In this document: piece by piece, positions 36,133-45,901 of the stretch | Layout: each line of letters starts with the position of its first letter | Position numbering within the stretch: the first letter of the stretch is position 1 | Assembly: GCF_014202225.1 (NCBI RefSeq) | Contig: NZ_JACHGE010000005.1 | Span: 124,001 to 188,000, forward strand | Direction of reading: 5' to 3' | DNA from: Algibacter amylolyticus | Lineage (GTDB): Bacteria; Bacteroidota; Bacteroidia; Flavobacteriales; Flavobacteriaceae | Length of the DNA stretch: 64,000 nucleotides | Made by a program: the position numbers and the translations under genes | Notes under the pieces: generated by a model | Databases searched by the model: none | What the model was told of the DNA's origin: nothing | The model's input: the letters and a program-made list of their open reading frames with translations, nothing else

Positions 36133-38292
36133 TTATTCTATTGAAATAGGTTGTGTGAACGTAACATTCCCTGCAACATCCCAAACTTCCATTCGCACCC
36201 ATTTTTTTCCATTCAAGTTCAGTTCTTTTACAAACTCCTTTGAACCAAAAGCATCCGTTTTTGATAAATCAATTTTCAACCTGTCTATACTTTTACCATC
36301 ACTTGTTATGATTTCAATAACTCTTAAAGGAAACGTCCACGATAATTCCGCTTTAAGTTCAACCCTCTTAGCGTTTCTTAATTTTAGAACGCCTCCACTT
36401 TCTACGCTATTTACCGTGAAGTTTTTGAGAACAATCTCACCCGTACTGACAATAATATTTCCGCTACTCAGTGTTTCTAGAATAGGTTTCCAGCCTTCTT
36501 TAAAACGAGGTAACTTACCCAGTTTAACATAGTTGATATTCATAGCGCCATATAGTTCATAATCGTTTTCAATATCAAACACATCTACTTCTCCTAAAAC
36601 ATATTTTTTGTGTCCCCAATCATTCATATTATCAAGTAGGGTAAATACCCTAGATCCTATTTTATCGTCTGAAAGATCTACTGGCATATTCTTCCATCCG
36701 CCACCTAAATAGCGATCTGATTTATAAAAATCTTGATCCATATATTTATCAGGATATCCGGCTGAGCCTTTAATACGTCCATGAGCTACCCATATAAGCC
36801 CGTTTTCCTTCTCAAACAATTTTAAAATATCATCTTGACTACTCACATGGTAAACCTTACCATAGCCTTTTACATCTTCTACAAATGGCTTTTCTTCTTT
36901 ATTATTTAAAACCCAATACACAGGTTTTGGGAAAAGTGCCATCCAATGACCACCAAGATGCACATTAGCCTCTTCTCCTGGTAATAATAAAAAGTCATCT
37001 GTAGATAATCTTTCGCATTCAGAATTCATCAACTTTAATAAAGGAAGACGTTTTTCTCTAGTTAGTTTTGGTGTTCCACCTGTATGAAATTCTCCCAAGT
37101 GGACAATATCTACACCCATTTTTTTGAAGAACTGAACAAACTCAGGATTCACAAAATCATCGGGAATTGCTGTGGTATTTAATTCCTTTTGTTTGTCTAC
37201 TAAATTCAAAGTATGCTCAACATGAAAATGACTGGTCATTTTTTTATATCCAGGAACATCAACAAACTGATCGTTGTGCGTGTATTTTTTAACTTCATTT
37301 AATACAGCATCTGCTTTCTTATTATCAAAATACAAGAACATGTCCATTTTCTGAATGGTTGTGGGTGGTGCGCTAATCCATGGCACCTGACGCTTATCTC
37401 CAAAAACAGGTTGCCGCACGCCCCAACCATATCCGTTAAATAAATCAAGATAATTCTGACCTGACCAATTATAACCATAATTCCCTACGCCATCCAAGGG
37501 AGGCAAAAATCTATGAGGCGATGGAAATGTAGCCATGGACCCTAGTTCCGTTTCTGCAATAACTGCTCTAAATCGTGTTCGCTTAGGGGTTGCAAAATCA
37601 TCATTTGCCAATTGCTTTTCTATCTCATCTTGAGTGTTTTGCCATACTATATTTTCCACATTGTTTTCCAAAGTTGAAAAGCCTGCATGGTATAAATAGG
37701 CTCTAGGATTTTCATTTGTAGACATGGCTGCCTCCATTTTCATCAAAGCGCCATTATTATAAAAAGTGAAATTTAAATCTCCCTGAAATTCGCCTGCCTT
37801 AAAACCTACAAAAGAAATTGTTGCTCTATGTCCGGTACTTGAAACTTTAACCTTTTTAGTATCTAAAATAGATTTTTGAATGTCATACGATCTTAAATAA
37901 GGATAATCAAAAAACACTTGCCATCCATCTCTTTTTTCCAGACTACGTTCTCCTAAAAATAAAGCATACTCTGGCTGAAGATTTTCAAAAAGCTCAATCA
38001 TTTTTCCATCCTCAATAACACCTACTGATTTTATTAAAGGTTTTTGAGGATTCATCCATGTTATTTTCTTTAATGGTCTTACTCTAAAACTTACAAAATT
38101 GGTTTTAGAACCATGTGTCCACTTTGCTGTAATTAAGTCCCCATTATCACTAATCTCAACGCCGCAAGACGTTTTGTAATCACTATAATCTATGGTTATT
38201 TTATTTTTTTGACTTTGAGCAGTTAGACTGAAGACAAAAATTGACATGAATAGTAAAACATGCTTGTTAATTGATGCATTAAATAACTCCAT
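36133..38292 (-). CDS. Exported PHP-type metallohydrolase-like protein of unknown function
   Basis: A signal peptide (to about Ser27) precedes an N-terminal beta-rich region of about 320 residues, then a PHP-like (CehA/McbA-style) domain: SHFHVEH with His355 and His357, HLGEFH (398-403), PGEEANVH with Glu440-Glu441 and His445, and WVAHGR with His504. These match the metal-binding pattern of PHP hydrolases. A C-terminal beta-sandwich (about 630-719) ends it. Its reaction is not known to me; phosphoesterase or carbamate/ester hydrolysis are options from the fold. It lies one base from a sulfatase stop and just before the raffinose-synthase-like gene, so it is certainly part of this glycan pathway. 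A real candidate for a new activity. Confidence 0.7.
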   Translation of the reverse strand: MELFNASINKHVLLFMSIFVFSLTAQSQKNKITIDYSDYKTSCGVEISDNGDLITAKWTHGSKTNFVSFRVRPLKKITWMNPQKPLIKSVGVIEDGKMIELFENLQPEYALFLGERSLEKRDGWQVFFDYPYLRSYDIQKSILDTKKVKVSSTGHRATISFVGFKAGEFQGDLNFTFYNNGALMKMEAAMSTNENPRAYLYHAGFSTLENNVENIVWQNTQDEIEKQLANDDFATPKRTRFRAVIAETELGSMATFPSPHRFLPPLDGVGNYGYNWSGQNYLDLFNGYGWGVRQPVFGDKRQVPWISAPPTTIQKMDMFLYFDNKKADAVLNEVKKYTHNDQFVDVPGYKKMTSHFHVEHTLNLVDKQKELNTTAIPDDFVNPEFVQFFKKMGVDIVHLGEFHTGGTPKLTREKRLPLLKLMNSECERLSTDDFLLLPGEEANVHLGGHWMALFPKPVYWVLNNKEEKPFVEDVKGYGKVYHVSSQDDILKLFEKENGLIWVAHGRIKGSAGYPDKYMDQDFYKSDRYLGGGWKNMPVDLSDDKIGSRVFTLLDNMNDWGHKKYVLGEVDVFDIENDYELYGAMNINYVKLGKLPRFKEGWKPILETLSSGNIIVSTGEIVLKNFTVNSVESGGVLKLRNAKRVELKAELSWTFPLRVIEIITSDGKSIDRLKIDLSKTDAFGSKEFVKELNLNGKKWVRMEVWDVAGNVTFTQPISIE

Positions 38293-38293
38293 A

Positions 38294-39979
38294 TTATTTT
38301 TTGTTTTTATTTCTGTTCTTCTTCTTTTCAGCCCTTATTTTCAAAACTTCGCTATAAGCAAATACCGATTTTTCCTTTTCCCAATGATCATACATACTTC
38401 TTAATTCATCAACCTTTTCGCGTCTAACATTTGCTAGATTATGCATTTCTGTACGATCGGTTTCCATATCATATAATTCCCAATTGGTTTCCTTCTCTTT
38501 TTCCCATTTAGAAACCAATTTATATTTGCCCAAACGAACCGCCTTATTTCCTTCATGTTCCCAAAAAATAGGTTCGTTATGAATTTGTTTATTTTCACCT
38601 TTAAAAAGCGGAACTAAGCTTTTCCCTGAAGCAGGAACAATAGTATTTCCTTCATATGCTTTAGGATAATTTGTCTGTGCAACATCAACACAACTGGCCA
38701 TGATATCTGGCAAAAAACCATATTCAGAGATTATTTTTCCTTGATTTTCTTTTGAAATCATTTTTGGCCAATGCACAATAAACGGCGTACCAATACCGCC
38801 TTCGTGCGTCCAATGTTTATATTCTTTATAAGGCGTATTTGAAGCGTTTGCCCATGCTCTGCCATAAGAAAGCGCATTGTAAGCTTTTTTAGTTTCCAGA
38901 TGATTTGGATTTCCGCTTCCCAATTCAGAGAACTCGGCGCAAGCACCATTATCATTAAGGAAAATAATTAGTGTATTATCAAACATATTCTGTGTTTTTA
39001 AATGATTGACGAGGTTTCCAATATTTTGATCCATGCGATCTACCATGGCAGAATAAATGGCACGACGGGTATCCATTTCAATCTTTTGCTCATCGCTTAA
39101 CGAATTCCAATCACGTGAATCTTGAGATGTTAATTCCCAATTTTCATCAATAACACCTAATGCTTTCATACGTGCATAACGAGTTTCACGAAGTTTAGTC
39201 CAACCTTCAAGATACTTTCCTTTGTATTTTTCAACTATTTTCTGGGGTGCTTGTATTGGCCAATGCGGAGCTGTATATGCTAGATATAAAAAGAATGGTT
39301 TTTCTTTATCCTCTTGTTTTGAATCATCTATGAATTTAATAGCATAATCTGTAAAAGCATCAGTTGTGTAATAGTCCTTTGCCTTTTCGGTAATAGTATC
39401 ATTCATAAATGTAATACCACGCGGGTATTTTGGCTTAAAATAATTGCTTGCACCTTCTAGAATGCCATAATACTTATCAAACCCACGTTGCAAAGGCCAT
39501 TGAGATTTGTTAGCGTCTCCTAAATGCCATTTACCTGTCATTAAAGTTGTATATCCTGCATCTTTTAAAACCTCTGCAATGGTTACATTATTCTTACTAA
39601 GAAATCCACGATATTCTGGAACGCCATAATCATATTCATCACTATTATGAGGGTTGGTCATATGACCAATTCCAGTTTGATGGGGATAACACCCAGAAAT
39701 TAAACTTGCCCTTGTGGGGCAACATCTTGCGCCATTATAAAACTGTGTGAAACGTAAACCATTATTTGCAAGCGCATCAAGATTAGGGGTATCTATTTCG
39801 CCTCCGTAACATCCCAAATCTGAATAGCCCATATCATCAGACATAATAAGGATAATGTTTGGGCGCTCATTGTTATTCCCTTTTGGCGATGGCACTTTTT
39901 GACCACAACTAGTTAGAATAGATAGATAGACTAGTGCTATTAGCCTCAAATTTTTTATATTTTTTATCAGTAAAAACAT
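38294..39979 (-). CDS. Lipoprotein sulfatase (S1)
   Basis: Leader with SILTSC (Cys25) and then RPNIILIMSDDMGYSDLG with Asp48-Asp49. The formylglycine motif is C-C-P-T-R at 86-90 in NGARCCPTRASL. SGCYPHQTGIGHM, MTGKWHLGD and LIIFLNDNGACAE are sulfatase blocks; AEFSELGSGNPNHLETKKAYNALSYGRAWANASNTPYKEYKHWTHEGG belongs to the group with an N-acetylgalactosamine/aryl-sulfatase-like C-terminal part. It abuts the GH36 gene with no gap (stop of one next to start of the other) and the PHP gene by one base, so the three are tightly coupled. Substrate unknown. Confidence 0.93.
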   Translation of the reverse strand: MFLLIKNIKNLRLIALVYLSILTSCGQKVPSPKGNNNERPNIILIMSDDMGYSDLGCYGGEIDTPNLDALANNGLRFTQFYNGARCCPTRASLISGCYPHQTGIGHMTNPHNSDEYDYGVPEYRGFLSKNNVTIAEVLKDAGYTTLMTGKWHLGDANKSQWPLQRGFDKYYGILEGASNYFKPKYPRGITFMNDTITEKAKDYYTTDAFTDYAIKFIDDSKQEDKEKPFFLYLAYTAPHWPIQAPQKIVEKYKGKYLEGWTKLRETRYARMKALGVIDENWELTSQDSRDWNSLSDEQKIEMDTRRAIYSAMVDRMDQNIGNLVNHLKTQNMFDNTLIIFLNDNGACAEFSELGSGNPNHLETKKAYNALSYGRAWANASNTPYKEYKHWTHEGGIGTPFIVHWPKMISKENQGKIISEYGFLPDIMASCVDVAQTNYPKAYEGNTIVPASGKSLVPLFKGENKQIHNEPIFWEHEGNKAVRLGKYKLVSKWEKEKETNWELYDMETDRTEMHNLANVRREKVDELRSMYDHWEKEKSVFAYSEVLKIRAEKKKNRNKNKK

Positions 39980-42163
39980 TTATTGTGAAACTTTTTTAAG
40001 TTGAAAAATGGCACTTTCAAGTGGTTTCTTTAAATCTACTTTAATGCCTCTGTTCATTAAAATGCCGCCAGAAACGATGTCTTCATTAAATTCAATATGT
40101 GATTTATTAGCGACTTTGTTAACTTCTGTAATTCGATAATTTGCAGATGTATCCAAGCCTTGCAGTCGAACAAAATTACGCTCGTATCTTCGATGGAAAT
40201 CATGACTATAAACCATTAATATAGCTTCATCTTTATTTCCTGAAACATAATTGATAGACGCATAGCCGTCATTGTCATAAGGCGATTGTAAACGATACAA
40301 ATCGCCGAATTGGACAACCGACCTTATTTCTTTGTAGAGCTTAACGGCTTCTTTAGAAAACTCCAGCTCCTCCGGTTTTAAATCATCAGGACTCAACTCA
40401 ATACCCAAGCGCCCCCCAAAGGCAACATCAGATCTAAACTTTAAAGATGTTTCCCTACCTGTTTGATGATTAGGCGATTTTGTAATATGAGCACCTGTAG
40501 CTATTGGTGGAAAAAAGTGATTCGTTCCCCATTGAATAAAAATGCGCTCGTAAGGATCGGTATCATCACTAGCCCAAAATTCATGGGTATATTTCATAGA
40601 TGAAAAATCAACTCGACCGCCTCCCGAAGAGCAAGCCTGAAAAATAACATTAGGATATTTTCCATTTAAACGTTTAAAAACAGATTCTAATCCGCGAGCA
40701 TACTCAATCCAAAGGTTCGATTGGTTTCCCTCTTTCAGGTAAGTAGAACCAAAATTTTGTACATGTCTATTTGCATCCCATTTAATATATTTAATACGCG
40801 GATGCTTAATTAATAATTCGTCAATAACACCGAAAGCAAAATCTTGTACTTTAGGATTAGAAAGGTCGAGCAGTAATTGATTACGTTGTAATAATGGTTC
40901 CCTCCCGTTCATTCTTTGTAATATCCAATCGGGATGATTCTTTGCCAATTCACTTTGTGGGTTTACCATTTCTGGCTCTACCCAAATACCAAATTTCATT
41001 CCCAATTTTTCAGTATGACTGATAAGATCATCTATTCCATTGGGTAACTTTTTTTTATTGACTTGCCAATCTCCTAAACCAGATTTAGGAGAATTTCTCG
41101 GATACTTATTCCCGAACCAGCCATCATCAAGCACAAAAACTTCCACGCCCATTTCAGCAGCGCCATTCATCATCGATTTCAACTTGTCGGCATAAAAACT
41201 AAAATATGCGCCTTCCCAACTGTTTAAAACAATAGGACGTATTTCGTTTCCATCTTGTAAATTATATTTTCTTGTCCAACGGTGTAAATTTATGGATGCC
41301 CTATTTTTTCCTTCAGAACTGTATGTAAGTACCATTCGAGGTGTTTCAAAAACAGTGTTTGGTTTTAATGAATACCCTGAAGCAAATGGATTGATCCCTC
41401 CTGTTAATTGGCAACGATCTTGGTCGTCCAATTGAAAGGAAAGTCTGTAATTGCCCATCCAAGCTAGTGACCCGAAAACAACTTCCCCTGAATTTTCTTG
41501 TGCTTCCTGATTTAGTGATAGAATGAAAGACGGATTTTCATATTCTGTAGTACGAACGCCACGTTTGGTTTCTATGTTTTTTATGCCATTTGTTAAGCGC
41601 TCTTCACTCATTCGCATCTCGCGTGCCCAACTCCCGTTAAAATGGGTCAGATAATAACTTTCGGCTTTGAAACTAATAGCTGAAGAAGCAAACTGTTCTA
41701 ACCGCACTTGATTAGTTTCTTTATGTGAAATAGTGGTCCATTGTTCAATCACATCTTCATTTTGATAAGCCTTAAAATGCAAATCAACAAAAAATGGCAG
41801 TTTCTCATCCTTTAAGTGTATTGTTGTATTCTGAATATTTACATTCGTATTTTGTTCATGCGACTGATAAATTAAATCAGTAGCCATTGTTCCGTCAGCA
41901 TGCACAGCTATTATTCCAACTTCATCAGAACTTCCGTTTCCAAAAGAGGGATAGGCTTCGTTAAAAAAAGGCTTCATTTTCTCAATCCCTTTTAAAGATT
42001 GAAGATTTTTACCGTAATAAAACTGATACACTTTGTTTTTTGAAATATGATAGATTAAAGATGTATTATCTGTACCAATTTGAATTACTTGCGCATTTAA
42101 GCCCCAAAAACTGACACAAAGTAATAGAACACTTAATTGAATTTTATCTATGCTTGTTTTCAT
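39980..42163 (-). CDS. Secreted alpha-galactosidase, GH36
   Basis: A signal peptide (to about Ala25) precedes the three-domain GH36 fold: N-terminal beta-supersandwich, barrel and C-terminal sandwich. WEGAYFSFYADKL, FVLDDGWFG, YIKWDANRHVQ (nucleophile Asp in KWDANR) and QACSSGGGRVDF with WASDDTDP (acid/base Asp) are characteristic of bacterial GH36 alpha-galactosidase. 727 aa matches the family. It releases terminal alpha-galactose, consistent with galM and galE in the same locus. It is adjacent to a sulfatase (zero gap), so desulfation and galactose release are probably linked. Confident family call. Confidence 0.93.
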   Translation of the reverse strand: MKTSIDKIQLSVLLLCVSFWGLNAQVIQIGTDNTSLIYHISKNKVYQFYYGKNLQSLKGIEKMKPFFNEAYPSFGNGSSDEVGIIAVHADGTMATDLIYQSHEQNTNVNIQNTTIHLKDEKLPFFVDLHFKAYQNEDVIEQWTTISHKETNQVRLEQFASSAISFKAESYYLTHFNGSWAREMRMSEERLTNGIKNIETKRGVRTTEYENPSFILSLNQEAQENSGEVVFGSLAWMGNYRLSFQLDDQDRCQLTGGINPFASGYSLKPNTVFETPRMVLTYSSEGKNRASINLHRWTRKYNLQDGNEIRPIVLNSWEGAYFSFYADKLKSMMNGAAEMGVEVFVLDDGWFGNKYPRNSPKSGLGDWQVNKKKLPNGIDDLISHTEKLGMKFGIWVEPEMVNPQSELAKNHPDWILQRMNGREPLLQRNQLLLDLSNPKVQDFAFGVIDELLIKHPRIKYIKWDANRHVQNFGSTYLKEGNQSNLWIEYARGLESVFKRLNGKYPNVIFQACSSGGGRVDFSSMKYTHEFWASDDTDPYERIFIQWGTNHFFPPIATGAHITKSPNHQTGRETSLKFRSDVAFGGRLGIELSPDDLKPEELEFSKEAVKLYKEIRSVVQFGDLYRLQSPYDNDGYASINYVSGNKDEAILMVYSHDFHRRYERNFVRLQGLDTSANYRITEVNKVANKSHIEFNEDIVSGGILMNRGIKVDLKKPLESAIFQLKKVSQ

Positions 42164-42192
42164 ATCTAGAGCCTTCGATAATTAGTTTAAAA

Positions 42193-44235
42193 TTAAATTT
42201 TTTCTTTAATAGGATTTACCTTATACAGCTTTGAACCTTTTGCTACTAAATCAAAAGTCCAATTACCTGAACTCGGTTTAACAGACTCCTCTTTTGTCCA
42301 CAAATCAAAAAGTTTGAAATCAGATTTTGCGTTTTTAACCATTCTGTTAAAGTCAAAAGACACCGTAAGCGGATTAGTCGTGTGATTAAAAACGGCAACG
42401 TATATTGCATCCGTGCCTTCTTCTTTAAGGTAAAACACATTAGGAGTATTCTCAGAATCTATATCTAAGGGTCTAAAACTTTTTCCTTTATTTAATACTT
42501 TTAAAACATCGGGATTTGTAAAATACTTTTGAGTTATTCCAAATCGATGATCATCCAACCAATCATCAGAACTTTGGCAAAACCCAGTAATTGCAGCGCC
42601 ATTTACTTTGGACATGGCTATATTTGGATGTTCTCCTTCCTTATGGAAGTCTACATCACCTGGATCTAAATTGTCATAAAGAATTCCGTTCCCCAACCAC
42701 CAACCTCCAGCAAGGGCATTCAGTTCATACTCTACCGTTTCAAATGTATATTTTGTGTCGCCAGAAATTCTTCGGGAATGCGCATATTGATAAGGAAAAT
42801 ACGGCGAAATTGCTAAATTCACATGCACCTTTCCTTGCAGTATTTTATGAATATACCGCATGCCATAGTTATAAGCCTGAACTCCTGTAGTAATTTCTTT
42901 ATTATAGTAGTTTCCTTCTACTGCTCCAAATTGAGCAAAATCCAGTCTTATATATTCGAACCCTTGTGCAATATATTCTTTAAGGAGGTAATCAAAACGT
43001 TCTAGGGTACCAGGATGTGTCGGATCCAGTGATTTCTGAACTTTACCATTTAATTTAGGCGTCATCAAAAAACCTCCATTATCATCTCTCAGTGCGATAT
43101 CTCCAAAAGTCCATTTTGAAGTAGGCGTTACTTTTGTATCATCTCTTGCCCATCCTGGATACAACCAGGTACAGTTGTACCAACCTGGAATTTGATTGTT
43201 AGCTTTTACGTGCTGGGCAAATTTAAAATGCTCTTCCCGTGTGAATTGTTTCAAAAACATCCCCGCTAGTTGTACTACAACTTTGCCCTGATTATTTTCA
43301 AATCCTTTGGTTTCCAAAGAATCCTTTATACGATCACTAACCTTAAACAACTTCTCTAATGTATTATCCTTCTTGTTTGCTCCATTACCCCAAGATTTCC
43401 AACTAAGTACTGTATTTTGGTCGTGTGTTAAACTGGTAGCTCTGGATTCTCTTGGAGTAAGTGCTGCCATTGCTTTTCCAAACGATTCTAAGCCATCTCT
43501 GTAATCTTGGTAAGAACCAACAAAAATGGTAGCAGACGAAATTGTTTTCCCAGTTACTTCTCCGTGTTCCACAACATCCCTTTCGCTCTTTACTCCGCAT
43601 ATAACTTCTAAGTTATTTAAGGTATCATCATTACCAGAAAACTGAATGCCTGTTCGCCAATTATCATGGGTTAAAGCTCCTATTACCGTTCCATGTCTGT
43701 TTTCGTTTTCGTAGAATGCAGTTACACCATAACTAAGACCCGAACTATTTATACTCGGATACTTCCAGCGCATAGTATTTTGCTGAATTGATGGCATAAT
43801 AATCACCCTTGGATTAGATATTACATAACTAATATCTAGTGCTTTTTTCCCTTTAGCGACTATGGGTGCTATATAATTTGTAGATAATGCTTCCTTGCCC
43901 TCTAATGTCACAATCATATGCAACTGATTTTCATTATCAGCAATAAATATTTGATGCATTGTAGGTAAATCAGGAGATGTGTTTGTAACAATAGTAGAAT
44001 CGCCAGAAACACGGTGCGTTCTGGTTTTGTACATTTTACTACTAATGGTATTCGGGATTTTAGCTTCGGAATAAAAATTATTTATTCGCGTTTTAAAGCT
44101 AATATAAGTAGCTTTTCCTGTATCTAGGTTGTAGACAATTTTCTGATCGGCCCCAAAAGGAATCGTAATCGTGTTTTGAGAAAAACCTGTTTGATAGCAT
44201 ATAACACTTAATAAGAATACAATTAAAGCTTTCAT
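42193..44235 (-). CDS. Clan GH-D-like secreted glycosidase of uncertain family
   Basis: ATG 44235 gives MKALIVFLLSVICYQTGFSQ, a good signal peptide; the longer frame to 44295 overlaps the next gene. The N-terminal 270 residues are beta-rich, then a barrel with VLSWKSWGNG, a predicted nucleophile in FEYIRLDFAQFGAVEGN, and a candidate acid/base Asp in RRISGDTKYTF, the pattern seen in GH27/GH36-type enzymes. FCQSSDDWLDDH follows. A C-terminal beta domain ends the chain. I cannot place it in a named CAZy family by eye; it is clearly in or near clan GH-D (alpha-galactosidase/N-acetylgalactosaminidase-like). Third such protein in the locus. Confidence 0.7.
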   Translation of the reverse strand: MKALIVFLLSVICYQTGFSQNTITIPFGADQKIVYNLDTGKATYISFKTRINNFYSEAKIPNTISSKMYKTRTHRVSGDSTIVTNTSPDLPTMHQIFIADNENQLHMIVTLEGKEALSTNYIAPIVAKGKKALDISYVISNPRVIIMPSIQQNTMRWKYPSINSSGLSYGVTAFYENENRHGTVIGALTHDNWRTGIQFSGNDDTLNNLEVICGVKSERDVVEHGEVTGKTISSATIFVGSYQDYRDGLESFGKAMAALTPRESRATSLTHDQNTVLSWKSWGNGANKKDNTLEKLFKVSDRIKDSLETKGFENNQGKVVVQLAGMFLKQFTREEHFKFAQHVKANNQIPGWYNCTWLYPGWARDDTKVTPTSKWTFGDIALRDDNGGFLMTPKLNGKVQKSLDPTHPGTLERFDYLLKEYIAQGFEYIRLDFAQFGAVEGNYYNKEITTGVQAYNYGMRYIHKILQGKVHVNLAISPYFPYQYAHSRRISGDTKYTFETVEYELNALAGGWWLGNGILYDNLDPGDVDFHKEGEHPNIAMSKVNGAAITGFCQSSDDWLDDHRFGITQKYFTNPDVLKVLNKGKSFRPLDIDSENTPNVFYLKEEGTDAIYVAVFNHTTNPLTVSFDFNRMVKNAKSDFKLFDLWTKEESVKPSSGNWTFDLVAKGSKLYKVNPIKEKI

Positions 44236-44264
44236 TTGTTTCGGCTGAATTCTGTTAGTTAAAA

Positions 44265-45743
44265 TTAGTTTGTTGCAGATGCAGATATGCTCCATTCATC
44301 CTCCTTGCCTGCATCAAATGCTTCATTTAAAACAGGTATCTGAGCATCTGTATCTTGCAACCATTTATGAAGTAACTCACTAAGTTCTTTCAACTTTTCT
44401 GGGTTTATTTGACTTAAATCTTCTTCTTCTCCAATGTCTGTCTTCAAATCATACAACTCATATTGCTTGGTTTCATACTTATAAATCAATTTCCAATTTT
44501 TATGACGCAAGGCACTATAGGGCGTTGCACCCTCAAGATGATAGTGTGGGTAGTGCCAGTAAACGGTTTCTCTTTTTACTTTCTGTTGATTTAATAATTC
44601 ATTTGATAAATCAACACCATCAAAATATTGTGATTTTGTTTCTGGAAACTTAAGATTAGCAAGTCCCATTAAAGTCGGGTATATATCTGCAGAAATGGAC
44701 ATGGTATTCCTTGTTACTCCTGATTTAATTTTATTTGGCCATTTTATAATAAGTGGAATTCTAACACCACCTTCATAGATATCTCCTTTGCCTGACCTTA
44801 GAGGGAAATTGTCGGTAACTTTTCTTCTATCATTTTCAAAATTCCCACGTAAACCGCCATTATCACTTGTAAAAACGATAATTGTGTTTTCATCTAACCC
44901 CTTCTCTTTTAAGGTTTTTACAACTTTACCTAAAGCATCATCCATATGCTCCACCATAGCTGCATAAGTTACATTCGTATGGTGCCCTTCAAGATTAACA
45001 ATACTTTTATATTTATCAACCTTTTCTTGACTAGCCTCAAGTGGCGTATGGACATTGTACAACCAAAAATTTATAAAAAACGGCTTTTTTTGATTGTCAT
45101 CTATTAGTTTAACAACTTCATTTGTAAGCCGTTCTGTTAAATACTCTCCATCTGGCCCATCATTTAGCCTCGGATTATTATAAGGACTAAAATAACCTCC
45201 TCCACTATGAGCTGCTGGCGACCCCGCTTTAAACCCACCAATATTTTCATCAAAACCGTTGTGTTCTGGCCAGTTTTTTTCTTCTTCGCCTAAATGCCAC
45301 TTTCCTACATGAAACGTTTCGTAGCCATTATCTTGGAATGCTTCTCCCAAAGTGTATTCATCTTGTGATAGTTCTTGATTCCATTCTGGTATTTTTATTT
45401 TGCCATATTTCTTTACGTGTCCAGTAATCCAATCTGTTAAATTAATTCGGGCAGGATATTTACCTGTGAGAATACTAGCCCGTGTAGGCGAACATACAGT
45501 ACATGCTGAATAGGCATCAGTATACAAAACACCTTCACTTGCTAATTTATCAACGTTTGGTGTTTGATATAAATCGCTTCCGTAAGCCCCCATATCTGTC
45601 CAGCCAAGGTCATCTACTACAAACAACACTACATTGGGCTTGGACTCCATTTCTACTTTTGTTTTTTTTTTGAAATTTTCACATGATTCCAACAAAAAAA
45701 ACCCTAATAAAAGTGCTATTAAATAAAAATACTGTTTTCGCAT
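44265..45743 (-). CDS. Lipoprotein sulfatase (S1)
   Basis: A lipoprotein leader (FLLESC, Cys21) precedes KPNVVLFVVDDLGWTDMG with Asp44-Asp45 and C-S-P-T-R at 84-88. GKYPARINLTDWITG, HVGKWHLGEE, FFINFWLYNVHTPL, IIVFTSDNGGLRG and the ADIYPTLMGLA and KQYELYDLKTDIGEEEDL blocks are typical. It resembles the sulfatase at 31810. It is the first enzyme gene after the susC/susD pair at 45.9-50.7 kb on the same strand. Removes sulfate esters in the periplasm; position unknown. Confidence 0.93.
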   Translation of the reverse strand: MRKQYFYLIALLLGFFLLESCENFKKKTKVEMESKPNVVLFVVDDLGWTDMGAYGSDLYQTPNVDKLASEGVLYTDAYSACTVCSPTRASILTGKYPARINLTDWITGHVKKYGKIKIPEWNQELSQDEYTLGEAFQDNGYETFHVGKWHLGEEEKNWPEHNGFDENIGGFKAGSPAAHSGGGYFSPYNNPRLNDGPDGEYLTERLTNEVVKLIDDNQKKPFFINFWLYNVHTPLEASQEKVDKYKSIVNLEGHHTNVTYAAMVEHMDDALGKVVKTLKEKGLDENTIIVFTSDNGGLRGNFENDRRKVTDNFPLRSGKGDIYEGGVRIPLIIKWPNKIKSGVTRNTMSISADIYPTLMGLANLKFPETKSQYFDGVDLSNELLNQQKVKRETVYWHYPHYHLEGATPYSALRHKNWKLIYKYETKQYELYDLKTDIGEEEDLSQINPEKLKELSELLHKWLQDTDAQIPVLNEAFDAGKEDEWSISASATN

Positions 45744-45841
45744 AATAAAAAATATTTTAAGGAATTGATAGGATTAATAAAAACCTTGGCACCTACAAGT
45801 GTTGAACTAAATAGGTACTTATATATAAATTGTAGTTCAAT

Positions 45842-45876
45842 ATTGGGTACCGAAAAAGTGCTTTTCGATACCCAAT
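45842..45876. other. Long hairpin between susD and the sulfatase genes
   Basis: ATTGGGTA (45842-45849) and CGAAAA (45851-45856) pair with TTTTCG (45862-45867) and TACCCAAT (45869-45876), a 14-bp stem with one mismatch and a 5-base loop. No T-tract follows on the minus strand, so it is more likely an RNA processing or stability element that separates high susC/susD expression from the enzyme genes. It lies 25 bp after the susD stop. Confidence 0.4.
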
Positions 45877-45901
45877 TCAAGCTAACTAAACAATGCTATT
45901 A

